Assembly: GCA_003233615.1 (NCBI GenBank)
Contig: QIMB01000174.1
Span: 1 to 5,236 of the forward strand
Direction of reading: 5' to 3'
Length of the DNA stretch: 5,236 nucleotides
Origin: Nitrospirota bacterium
GTDB taxonomy: Bacteria; Nitrospirota; Nitrospiria; Nitrospirales; UBA8639
In this document: piece by piece, positions 1 through 5,236 of the stretch
Layout of the letters: each line of letters begins with the position of its first letter
How positions within the stretch are numbered: position 1 is the stretch's first letter
The notes under the pieces: model-generated
What the model was told of the DNA's origin: nothing
Databases searched by the model: none
Seen by the model: the letters and a program-made list of their open reading frames with translations, nothing else
Translations under genes and position numbers: made by a program

Positions 1-69
1 AATGACTCGGACTTCCGGCACTTTAATGAGATGATTTATTCGTTGTTTGGGAGTAGCCAATCGCGTCAT
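1..69 (-). CDS. infC: Translation initiation factor IF-3, N-terminal fragment (continues beyond the window)
   Basis: Reading leftwards from the ATG at 67-69 gives 23 open codons that run off the window edge. The peptide has the IF-3 N-terminal signature: residues 10-23 read R-I-N-H-L-I-K-V-P-E-V-R-V-I, which aligns with the R-I-N-x-x-I-R-x-x-E-V-R-L stretch of E. coli IF-3. IF-3 binds the 30S subunit, keeps it from joining 50S too early, and proofreads start-codon and initiator-tRNA selection. The ATG overlaps the thrS stop as ATGA, so translation is probably coupled to thrS. No clear Shine-Dalgarno precedes it. A TTG at codon 4 is an alternative start. No in-frame ATT or ATC lies near the expected N-terminus. 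Identity rests on 23 residues plus the thrS neighbour, which together are strong. Confidence 0.9.
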   Translation of the reverse strand, partial: MTRLATPKQRINHLIKVPEVRVI

Positions 70-2006
70 TCGAAAAGAAAAGACCCATTTTGAACGGCTT
101 CGGGCGTTTCGTCCCGAATAAGCTGTAAGATTTCATTCATAGACATTGTTCCCAGATTTTTGCCATTTCGCTGGCGTACGGACACGGTTTCACTTTCTGC
201 TTCCCGGTCGCCTACTACAACCATAAGAGGCACCTTAGCCTTTTCCGACTCACGGATTTTAAGGCCTACCTTCTCATTTCGCAAGTCCAAAGACACCCGG
301 CACCCCTGTCTACGAAGATTCCCCCCAACCTTTTTGGCGTAATCCTCATGTTTTTGCGATATTGGCAGGACTACAACTTGGACCGGAGCCAGCCAGATTG
401 GGAAGGCTCCGCCGTAATGTTCGATAAGAATCCCAAAAAAACGTTCGATCGAGCCCAGCAAAGCACGATGAATCATGATTGGTTGATGGGTTTTTCCATC
501 CTCACCAATATAGGTCATCCCAAATCGTTCCGGGTTATTAAAATCAACTTGCACCGTCGAGCATTGCCAGGACCGCCCAAGAGCATCCTGAATTTTCACA
601 TCGATTTTTGGCCCGTAAAAGACTCCTTCCCCGGGATCTTCTTGATAGGCATACCCTCCTTCTTTGAGGGCCGAGGCCAAAGCCTGTGTGGCTTGGTCCC
701 ATTGCTCTAACGACCCTACGGCCTTCTCGGGTCGTGTGGAAAGATACATCTTGAATTCGGTAAAGCCGAATGTTCCTAATATAAATGTCGTGAATTTCAA
801 GACCTGGCGGACTTCTTCGGCAAGTTGGTCAGGTCGACAGAAAATATGGGCATCATCCTGAGTGAAACCTCGGACACGCATCAGTCCATGGAGGACGCCA
901 GATCGTTCATACCGATATACAGTGCCTAATTCTCCGTAACGAATCGGCAAATCACGATAACTCCGTAAATTCGACTTATACACCATGATATGAAACGGGC
1001 AATTCATGGGCTTGAGCTGATATTCGCTAGACTCAACCGGCATCGGTGCGTACATATTTTCCCGGTAAAAATCTACATGTCCGCTTGTTTTCCATAGGTC
1101 TAAGCGCGCGACATGCGGGGAATAGACGAGTTCATAGCCATTGGCCAGATGTTGATCTCGCCAAAAGTTCTCTATGAGCAGTCGAATCTGCGATCCCTTG
1201 GGATGCCACAAAATCAAGCCAGGACCCGTTTCATCTTGAATGCTGAATAGATCGAGTTCCTTCCCTAGTTTTCGATGATCGCGCTTTTTAATTTCCTCAA
1301 GGTTATCGAGATGTTTTTGTAAGGCCTCTTTGGAAGGGAACGATGTGCCGTATATTCTTTGCAACATGGGATTGCGTTCATCACCACGCCAATAGGCTCC
1401 TGCACTGGATAGGAGCTTGAACGCTTTGATCTGTCCCGTGGAATTCACATGTGGACCACGGCACAAGTCGATAAACTCGCCCTGCTTGTACAGGGAAATC
1501 TGTTCGTCTGGAATCCCCTCAAGAATTTCTACTTTATAGTGTTCCCCGCGGATTCGGTAAAAGTCGATGGCCTCTTGTTTGGACATTGCCATGCGGGTCA
1601 CCGTCAGGTTCGAATCGATGATGGTGGTGGCACGTTGTTCGATCTTTTCCAGATCTTCCGGGGTAAAGGGGCGTTCAAACGCGAAATCGTAGAAAAACCC
1701 TTCTTCAATTGCAGGCCCAATGGTCATTTGAGCGGTGGGGAAGCATTCCTTCACCGCTTGGGCCATAATATGCGTACTGCTATGACGATAAATCTCTTTT
1801 CCTTCTGGAGAGTCAAAGGTGAGCGGTTCTATCGTCGCATCCTCATTCACGATAGACGTTAAATCGTGTGCCACACCATTTATTTTGACGGCAAACACCT
1901 CAGCAGAGTTCCCATCGCCAAGTTGCGCTAATGCGTCTTTTGCGGAAGTGCCCATTGGAAAGGCTTGAGGCTTCTTGCCCGGAATCGATAGCTGAATCAT
2001 GCCCAT
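66..2006 (-). CDS. thrS: Threonine--tRNA ligase (threonyl-tRNA synthetase), full length
   Basis: This cytoplasmic class II synthetase activates threonine with ATP and charges tRNA-Thr; its N-terminal editing domain removes mischarged serine. The 646 residues match the usual length of about 640 and the domain order is complete: TGS domain (about 3-64); editing/SAD domain (about 70-230) with zinc-type H75xxxH79 and C182xxxH186; catalytic core (about 250-535); anticodon-binding domain (about 540-632), beginning near WLAPVQVVVLPI. The catalytic zinc ligands are C336 (in MNCPFH), H387 (in TQDDAH) and H513 (in MIHRA). Motif 2 is around 364-385 and motif 3 around 510-530. Two ATGs compete: at 2006, and two codons later at 2000. 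The second would put the zinc ligands at 334, 385 and 511, exactly as in E. coli, but neither has a convincing Shine-Dalgarno. No key residue is missing. It lies downstream of tRNA-Val and overlaps infC by 4 bases. Confidence 0.98.
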   Translation of the reverse strand: MGMIQLSIPGKKPQAFPMGTSAKDALAQLGDGNSAEVFAVKINGVAHDLTSIVNEDATIEPLTFDSPEGKEIYRHSSTHIMAQAVKECFPTAQMTIGPAIEEGFFYDFAFERPFTPEDLEKIEQRATTIIDSNLTVTRMAMSKQEAIDFYRIRGEHYKVEILEGIPDEQISLYKQGEFIDLCRGPHVNSTGQIKAFKLLSSAGAYWRGDERNPMLQRIYGTSFPSKEALQKHLDNLEEIKKRDHRKLGKELDLFSIQDETGPGLILWHPKGSQIRLLIENFWRDQHLANGYELVYSPHVARLDLWKTSGHVDFYRENMYAPMPVESSEYQLKPMNCPFHIMVYKSNLRSYRDLPIRYGELGTVYRYERSGVLHGLMRVRGFTQDDAHIFCRPDQLAEEVRQVLKFTTFILGTFGFTEFKMYLSTRPEKAVGSLEQWDQATQALASALKEGGYAYQEDPGEGVFYGPKIDVKIQDALGRSWQCSTVQVDFNNPERFGMTYIGEDGKTHQPIMIHRALLGSIERFFGILIEHYGGAFPIWLAPVQVVVLPISQKHEDYAKKVGGNLRRQGCRVSLDLRNEKVGLKIRESEKAKVPLMVVVGDREAESETVSVRQRNGKNLGTMSMNEILQLIRDETPEAVQNGSFLFE

Positions 2007-2068
2007 GAATGCTTTTTCTAGTCCGTCTAGCCCTTATGTGTTGAACAACAAGGGATGTGAGATCTCTT

Positions 2069-2092
2069 CTATTTCACAACGCACAACGGCAC
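2069..2092 (-). CDS. Possible leader mini-ORF (7 codons) upstream of thrS
   Basis: A perfect AAGGAGG (2104-2098) lies five bases before a GTG (2092-2090) that opens M-P-L-C-V-V-K and a TAG stop (2071-2069). This is the strongest ribosome-binding sequence in the window, whereas thrS itself has none that is clear. The Shine-Dalgarno lies in and beside the loop of the tRNA-thrS hairpin, so ribosome entry and folding could interfere with each other. There are no threonine codons, so classical threonine attenuation is not supported. Seven codons can arise by chance, and translation is unproven. Confidence 0.25.
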   Translation of the reverse strand: MPLCVVK

Positions 2093-2140
2093 CGTTTCCT
2101 CCTTGAAGGAAGCCGTATGCCTTTTCAATGTACTGTGAAA
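2072..2140 (-). promoter_or_regulatory. Structured leader between tRNA-Val and thrS (long imperfect hairpin)
   Basis: Seen in sequence: on the minus strand TTTCACA (2140-2134) can pair with TGTGAAA (2078-2072). Inside, GCAT plus ACGGC can pair with GCCGT plus GTGC, allowing one bulged T and a G-U pair, and TTCC can pair with GGAA around an 8-base loop. The outer stem begins at the base directly after the tRNA CCA end (2141). No T-run follows, so it does not look like an intrinsic terminator. I infer a processing structure or a translational or transcriptional control region for thrS. E. coli thrS is controlled by a tRNA-like leader, but I see no threonine anticodon mimic and no T-box consensus here. 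Confidence 0.4.
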
Positions 2141-2215
2141 TGGTAGGCACGGGCGGTATCGAACCGCCGACCTCTACCGTGTCAAGGTAGCGCTCTCCCC
2201 CTGAGCTACGCGCCT
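2141..2215 (-). tRNA. tRNA-Val (anticodon GAC), CCA encoded
   Basis: The minus strand folds into a complete cloverleaf of 75 bases. The acceptor is AGGCGCG with CGTGCCT (one G-U pair, A1-U72 end), discriminator A and an encoded CCA. The D stem is GCTC/GAGC with a 7-base loop. The anticodon stem is CTACC/GGTAG with loop TTGACAC, giving anticodon GAC. The variable loop is AGGTC, and the T stem is GGCGG/CCGCC with loop TTCGATA. GAC reads the valine codons GUC and GUU. It has its own upstream promoter, lies 134 bases before thrS, and no terminator is evident between the two. Confidence 0.97.
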
Positions 2216-2231
2216 ATAGTGTACGAAACTT

Positions 2232-2260
2232 ATGCTAGTCTGACAATGAAGCCATGTCAA
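2232..2260 (-). promoter_or_regulatory. Sigma70-type promoter for tRNA-Val (and possibly thrS-infC)
   Basis: On the minus strand a perfect -35 TTGACA (2260-2255) is followed by a 17-base spacer and a -10 TAGCAT (2237-2232). The tRNA 5' end is 16 bases past the -10, which leaves a short pre-tRNA leader of about 9 bases if transcription starts 7 bases downstream. The inverted repeat AGCCAT/ATGGCT (2250-2269) brackets the -35 box. Confidence 0.7.
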
Positions 2261-2293
2261 GAAATGGCTGATCAATAAAGGGAAAGATGACAC

Positions 2294-2917
2294 TTAAGAG
2301 GTGGGATCAGGAATCGACCGCTTCCATTTTCCCGGCGCGGATTGTTTGGCTTGACTCACGGAGATGCCAATTTCTGATATTTTTTTTCGCAAAGTATTGC
2401 GATTCAATCCCAATAGGCGAGCTGCTTTGATCTGATTGCCATGGGTTTCCCGCAAGGCCAGTTCAATCAAAGGTCGCTCTACTGCACGCATCAAGGTGGG
2501 ATACAGATTCTTTCCTGATCCCACATTCATGGCACGCACAAAATCCCCGATTTTCTTTTCCACGTAACTCGCTAAACTTATATCTTTCGGGTCGACAATC
2601 GGTTCGCCATCCTCGTGCGCACCCATGATTTGAGGAATGTGGTTCAACGTCTGCCAGGACGGGAGGGGACCGGCATACACGAATGTCTTCGACAAATTGA
2701 GCTGGCCATTTAACTCGGACAGATTGGGCAGAACATCAGAACCCGGTTTATCGACAATCACGCCGGTGAAATCCTCGGAACCCATGGCGGCTTCCAAAGA
2801 CGGGTAATCATCGACAATCTTAATGGTGTCGTGAAGATCACGCTGTCTGACTCTGGATTTTAATTCCTGATCACTGGTCAGGAGGACAAATCGGAGTTGA
2901 GGGGCGTGAGGTGACAT
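2294..2917 (-). CDS. Fis-type helix-turn-helix protein with divergent, possibly receiver-like N-terminus
   Basis: This is a predicted cytoplasmic DNA-binding protein of 207 residues. Residues about 143-184 form a Fis/NtrC-type C-terminal domain (HTH_8 family), with ERPLIELAL as the leading helix and GNQIKAARLLGLNRNTLRKK as the helix-turn-helix (160-179). In NtrC-class activators this domain follows an AAA+ domain, and no Walker or GAFTGA motif is present here. The N-terminal half shows weak beta-strand patterns (LRFVLLTSD at 8-16; GVIVDKP at 52-58, with D56 where a receiver phosphoacceptor could lie), but the receiver acidic pocket is incomplete, so that fold is a guess. The tail after 187 is basic and probably flexible. 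No Shine-Dalgarno precedes the ATG, but a good promoter lies 31 bases upstream. The targets are unknown. A nucleoid-type or local regulator fits better than a sigma54 activator. Confidence 0.85.
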   Translation of the reverse strand: MSPHAPQLRFVLLTSDQELKSRVRQRDLHDTIKIVDDYPSLEAAMGSEDFTGVIVDKPGSDVLPNLSELNGQLNLSKTFVYAGPLPSWQTLNHIPQIMGAHEDGEPIVDPKDISLASYVEKKIGDFVRAMNVGSGKNLYPTLMRAVERPLIELALRETHGNQIKAARLLGLNRNTLRKKISEIGISVSQAKQSAPGKWKRSIPDPTS

Positions 2918-2948
2918 GATTGATTGGTCGAGATACGAAAGAATTGCG

Positions 2949-2977
2949 ATTATGTCTCAACGACTGAATTCTTTCAA
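2949..2977 (-). promoter_or_regulatory. Sigma70-type promoter for the Fis-type regulator gene
   Basis: On the minus strand TTGAAA (2977-2972) is followed by a 17-base spacer and CATAAT (2954-2949). Each box matches the consensus at five of six positions. The -10 box ends 31 bases before the ATG at 2917, giving a leader of roughly 24 bases. The -35 box lies only 12 bases from the left end of the adjacent inverted-repeat element. Confidence 0.6.
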
Positions 2978-2989
2978 TTGAGAAAAATG

Positions 2990-3177
2990 CTTAGGGCTTG
3001 CGAAACACTAACTTCCCATTTTCGCATCCCACCTTCAGGCCATCTTGGGCCGCTCTTCACTCGCGCAGTCCTCAACGTAGGCCTTGCTACGCGTACGGTT
3101 GTGCTCCCTCAGATCGACACAAGCTGTCCTAAATAGTAGTGCAAACTCTGTGAAGTTAGTGTTTCGCGAGCCCTTAG
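2990..3177. repeat. 188-bp MITE-like element with 26-bp terminal inverted repeats
   Basis: The left arm (2990-3015) and the reverse complement of the right arm (3152-3177) match at 24 of 26 positions, sharing the core GCGAAACACTAACTTC. The 136-bp interior holds no credible gene. It contains smaller palindromes, for example CGTAG/CTACG at 3076-3091. TTAG occurs at 2991-2994 and again at 3174-3177, so a 3-4 bp target duplication is possible if the true ends lie just inside. The element fills the space between the transporter stop (13 bases away) and the regulator promoter. Inverted repeats of this length around a short non-coding core are typical of non-autonomous transposable elements, and copy number is needed to confirm that. 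Confidence 0.75.
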
Positions 3178-3190
3178 GTTAAGCTCCTCA

Positions 3191-4678
3191 CTATTCAAAT
3201 CCCAACATCGGACAGAGAACACGTAGCAGACACCAAATCACGAAGCCTCCAATGACGTCCAACACCAATCCAGCTTGTACCATTCGGATAATTGGTACGC
3301 GTCCCGTACCATACACAATGGCATTTGGCGGCGTGGACACTGGAAGCACAAACGCCAGACTCGCCGCCATGCAAGCGGCCAGCACCGGAGGAATCGGGGA
3401 AAAATTTGCGGAATGAGAAATGGCAATGAGCACAGGCACCAGCATACTCGTCGCAGCCGTATTGGAGGCCAACTCCGTCAACACGAGGGCTGTGAGAATG
3501 GCCACACCCATTAAGCTCCAGACAGACTCAATACCAAACAACCCGACCATGCCTTGGCCAATGGTGTGTGCCAATTCGGTTTTGACCATCAGTTCGCCAA
3601 ACGCAATGCCACCTCCAAACAATAATATTGTTCCCCAATGTATATTGGCGGCTTGCTTCCAGGTGAGCGTAAAGGTTCCTTGGCGAATATCCAAAGGCAA
3701 AAGAAACAACAGACCCGACGCAAAAATGGGAACGAGTTCTTTGGGAAGATGGATCCGTACCCATTGCACAATCATATCGTCTGGTTCTAGCCAAATGGAC
3801 AACAAGGCGGGCAATATCCACAAAAATACCGCTAAGAGAAAGACTCCAAACGTATAGAATTCTCCACGTGTCCATGGTGCAGAAGGAGCCGTGATCATCG
3901 TAAATGTAGAATGAGTCGTTGGGCCCAGAGAAGAGGGCGCATACAACCAATACAAGACAGAAAACATGACGAGAAGCATGATTCCGGCCACCGGTAAACC
4001 CATCGTCAGCCATTGGCCAAACGAAATCGTGATATTCGCTTGCTCGGCCAGTAATCCAATGCCAATTAAGTTCGGTGGTGTGCCAATCAACGTCGCGACA
4101 CCGCCAATGCCTGCTCCGTAAGCCAGGCAGAGTAAAAAGCCCGTTTCAAACCGACCTAAATCCTTTCCGCTCTGTCGCAACGCATTCAACACCCCCAGTG
4201 CAATAGGCAACATGACGGCCGTGGCAGCCGTATTACTAATCCACATCGACATACCCGCCACAGACAAACTCAACGCCATCATAATGCGAATGGGGTTACT
4301 GCCCACCCATTTTCGAGAAAGAAGCCAATTCCCAAAGCGGCGATCCAACCCATGTACCATCAAGGCTTCTGAAATAAAAAAACTCCCGATAAACAAAAAA
4401 ATAATGGGATGGGAAAAGGCGGCAAAGATAGATTTCATCGTGCCCAACCCGCTGAACACACACAGACCACAACCTAATAAAGCCGTGACCGGCAAAGGGA
4501 TCGGTTCCGTAATCCACATCACCACCACCCAGGTCAAAATCGCTGCCAACGTTCGAGCGGAATCGGTGAGAGCGTCCGGAAGAAACACAAACATCAGTGC
4601 CGCAAGAAGCGGAGCCACAAACAAACCCAAAAGATGCGGAGAAGGGTACGCGGAGCGTTGGTTGGGAAAGAAACTCAT
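3191..4678 (-). CDS. DASS/SLC13-family sodium-coupled anion (dicarboxylate or sulfate-type) transporter
   Basis: This inner-membrane permease has 495 residues, a usual length for the family, and about eleven hydrophobic segments. Its hallmarks are all present: WITEPIPLPVTALL (55-68); first SNT at 148-150 in MWISNTAATAVMLP; first TPPN at 200-203 in GGVATLIGTPPN; ILLFGGGIAFG (351-361); second SNT at 405-407 in TELASNTAATSMLVP; second TPPN at 449-452 in LPVSTPPNAIVYG. In characterised members the duplicated SNT and TP motifs form the sodium and carboxylate sites. Family members carry succinate, malate, citrate, sulfate or related anions, and the sequence does not settle which. The ATG at 4678 has no clear Shine-Dalgarno, but the first hydrophobic segment begins near residue 16, so this start is sensible. 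The neighbouring genes give no substrate hint. It is transcribed alone or with the regulator if the intervening element is read through. Confidence 0.93.
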   Translation of the reverse strand: MSFFPNQRSAYPSPHLLGLFVAPLLAALMFVFLPDALTDSARTLAAILTWVVVMWITEPIPLPVTALLGCGLCVFSGLGTMKSIFAAFSHPIIFLFIGSFFISEALMVHGLDRRFGNWLLSRKWVGSNPIRIMMALSLSVAGMSMWISNTAATAVMLPIALGVLNALRQSGKDLGRFETGFLLCLAYGAGIGGVATLIGTPPNLIGIGLLAEQANITISFGQWLTMGLPVAGIMLLVMFSVLYWLYAPSSLGPTTHSTFTMITAPSAPWTRGEFYTFGVFLLAVFLWILPALLSIWLEPDDMIVQWVRIHLPKELVPIFASGLLFLLPLDIRQGTFTLTWKQAANIHWGTILLFGGGIAFGELMVKTELAHTIGQGMVGLFGIESVWSLMGVAILTALVLTELASNTAATSMLVPVLIAISHSANFSPIPPVLAACMAASLAFVLPVSTPPNAIVYGTGRVPIIRMVQAGLVLDVIGGFVIWCLLRVLCPMLGFE

Positions 4679-5023
4679 ACAGCAAATGAGTGAGAAGTCT
4701 GCTTGAAATCGATAACAACGTAAGATTGTGCCTAAGACTTGTCGAATACAGCCAACATCTTACAAGAATAGAGAACTTTCAGAAACCATGCTTTTTTCTT
4801 GAACTGAAAAGCAGCAGTTGGGCGCGAAAAAGCTGTGCAAGTAATTGATGTGTATAGGGAATTGAGCAATTGCGTGGTCGCCGTGTGGGTAATGAGTCAA
4901 TTGTTCCATTTCCCAGGTGCGTCAAGGGGTTGCGCAGACTTTCGTGATCCAACTGGGGCCTGTTGAATATTCACACTTCCAGAGCCCATACATGCCTGAG
5001 ATGCCATCGACGGCAAGAGCCAA

Positions 5024-5169
5024 GGGACTGGTCAAAAAAGCATGCCCTGAGTCTTTCCGAAGGGTCTGTCCAGCAAGGCCGCAGCCTTGTTGGCGCGCGG
5101 AGCGTACGCTCAGTGCGTGAGCACGGCACAAGGGCGAGAACGCCGCTGGCGGCTTTTTCCAACATTCCC
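5024..5169. repeat. 146-bp palindrome-rich element with imperfect 18-bp terminal inverted repeats
   Basis: The left end (5024-5041) and the reverse complement of the right end (5152-5169) match at 14 of 18 positions. Both begin GGGA and share AAAAAGC, so T-tracts point outward at both ends. The interior is a chain of stem-loops: a 10-bp stem CCAGCAAGGC/GCCTTGTTGG with loop CGCA (5070-5093), the perfect 12-base palindrome GAGCGTACGCTC (5100-5111), GTGC/GCAC closed by a GTGA tetraloop (5113-5124), and GCCG/CGGC at the right end. This looks like a REP- or MITE-type dispersed element. The resemblance to Nitrospira intergenic repeats is from memory. The repeat unit may extend left of 5024. Confidence 0.6.
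5142..5158 (+). terminator. Terminator-like hairpin at the right end of the 146-bp element
   Basis: GCCG (5142-5145), loop CTGG, then CGGC (5150-5153) is followed directly by five T. The stem is short but all G-C. No plus-strand gene lies upstream in the window to be terminated, so this may be only the element terminus, though it could stop stray plus-strand transcription. Confidence 0.35.
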
Positions 5170-5236
5170 AACTGCTGTTTTTAGGTTTAACATACGTTGA
5201 GCAATTCTTACGGATGAGATGTGCTAAGACCGTTGG

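Larger units (their letters stand above)
4679..5236. other. 558-base stretch with no credible gene; repeat-rich intergenic region
   Basis: The open frames here are short, overlap one another on both strands, lie mostly inside palindromic repeat sequence and show no recognisable protein motif, so I call none. The stretch holds small inverted repeats near the transporter start (GTAAGAT/ATCTTAC at 4720-4763), an imperfect inverted pair (4798-4822 and 5167-5191), a 10-base direct repeat TTGAGCAATT (4862-4871 and 5197-5206) and a compact 146-bp element (5024-5169). I found no convincing promoter for the transporter. The last 65 bases show nothing I can name. Confidence 0.6.

Noticed and set aside
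1449..1862. Plus-strand open frame of 137 codons antisense to thrS
   Set aside because: It is a mirror of a strongly conserved gene, with no recognisable domain.
2007..2140. T-box riboswitch or threonine attenuator upstream of thrS
   Set aside because: The T-box core consensus is absent, the mini-ORF has no threonine codons, and no T-run terminator follows the hairpin.
2924..3136. Plus-strand open frame of 70 codons
   Set aside because: It starts in the promoter of the Fis-type gene and runs through the inverted-repeat element. It has no motif and no Shine-Dalgarno.
2990..3177. Complete insertion sequence or CRISPR unit
   Set aside because: There is no transposase coding capacity in 188 bp, only one pair of arms, and these are inverted; there are no regularly spaced direct repeats.
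3528..4013. Minus-strand 161-codon frame inside the transporter gene
   Set aside because: It is in a different frame from the well-supported transporter and the peptide has no membrane-protein or other family pattern.
4917..5184. Four overlapping open frames of 66-73 codons on both strands
   Set aside because: They overlap one another, run through the stem-loops of the 146-bp element, are rich in Arg, Cys and Pro as expected from GC-rich palindromes, and show no known motif or good ribosome site.

Overview
The window reads as chromosomal DNA from a bacterium of moderate GC content (near 50% by eye). All recognisable genes lie on the minus strand. In transcription order, right to left, they are a DASS/SLC13-family anion transporter, a short Fis-type DNA-binding protein, tRNA-Val(GAC), threonyl-tRNA synthetase (thrS) and the first 23 codons of translation initiation factor IF-3 (infC). 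The thrS-infC order is a widespread bacterial arrangement. The Fis-type C-terminus and the style of the two intergenic inverted-repeat elements remind me of Nitrospira and its relatives, but this is recall without a database check and should be held loosely.

Left part (1-2260): a translation module. A good sigma70-like promoter (TTGACA, 17-bp spacer, TAGCAT) lies just upstream of tRNA-Val. No convincing terminator separates the tRNA from thrS, so tRNA-Val, thrS and infC may share a transcript. The 134-base tRNA-thrS gap can fold into a long imperfect hairpin whose outer stem starts at the base after the tRNA CCA. Inside it is a perfect Shine-Dalgarno followed by a GTG-initiated seven-codon open frame. 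thrS and infC overlap by four bases (ATGA), so infC appears to start at an ordinary ATG or a nearby TTG instead of the rare AUU-type codon known from other bacteria.

Middle (2294-3190): a 207-residue protein with a Fis-type helix-turn-helix at its C-terminus and a divergent, possibly receiver-like N-terminal half, but no AAA+ sigma54-activation domain. Its likely promoter (TTGAAA, 17 bp, CATAAT) sits right beside a 188-bp non-coding element with 26-bp terminal inverted repeats (24/26 matching), a MITE-like structure that fills the gap to the transporter.

Right part (3191-5236): the transporter, with both conserved SNT and TPPN motif pairs of the DASS family, followed by about 560 bases without a credible gene. 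That stretch holds a second inverted-repeat element (146 bp) with outward-facing T-tracts, plus several smaller repeats.

Nothing here amounts to a clear new multi-gene system. The parts most worth checking are the two repeat elements, the structured tRNA-thrS leader with its mini-ORF, and the orphan Fis-type regulator.
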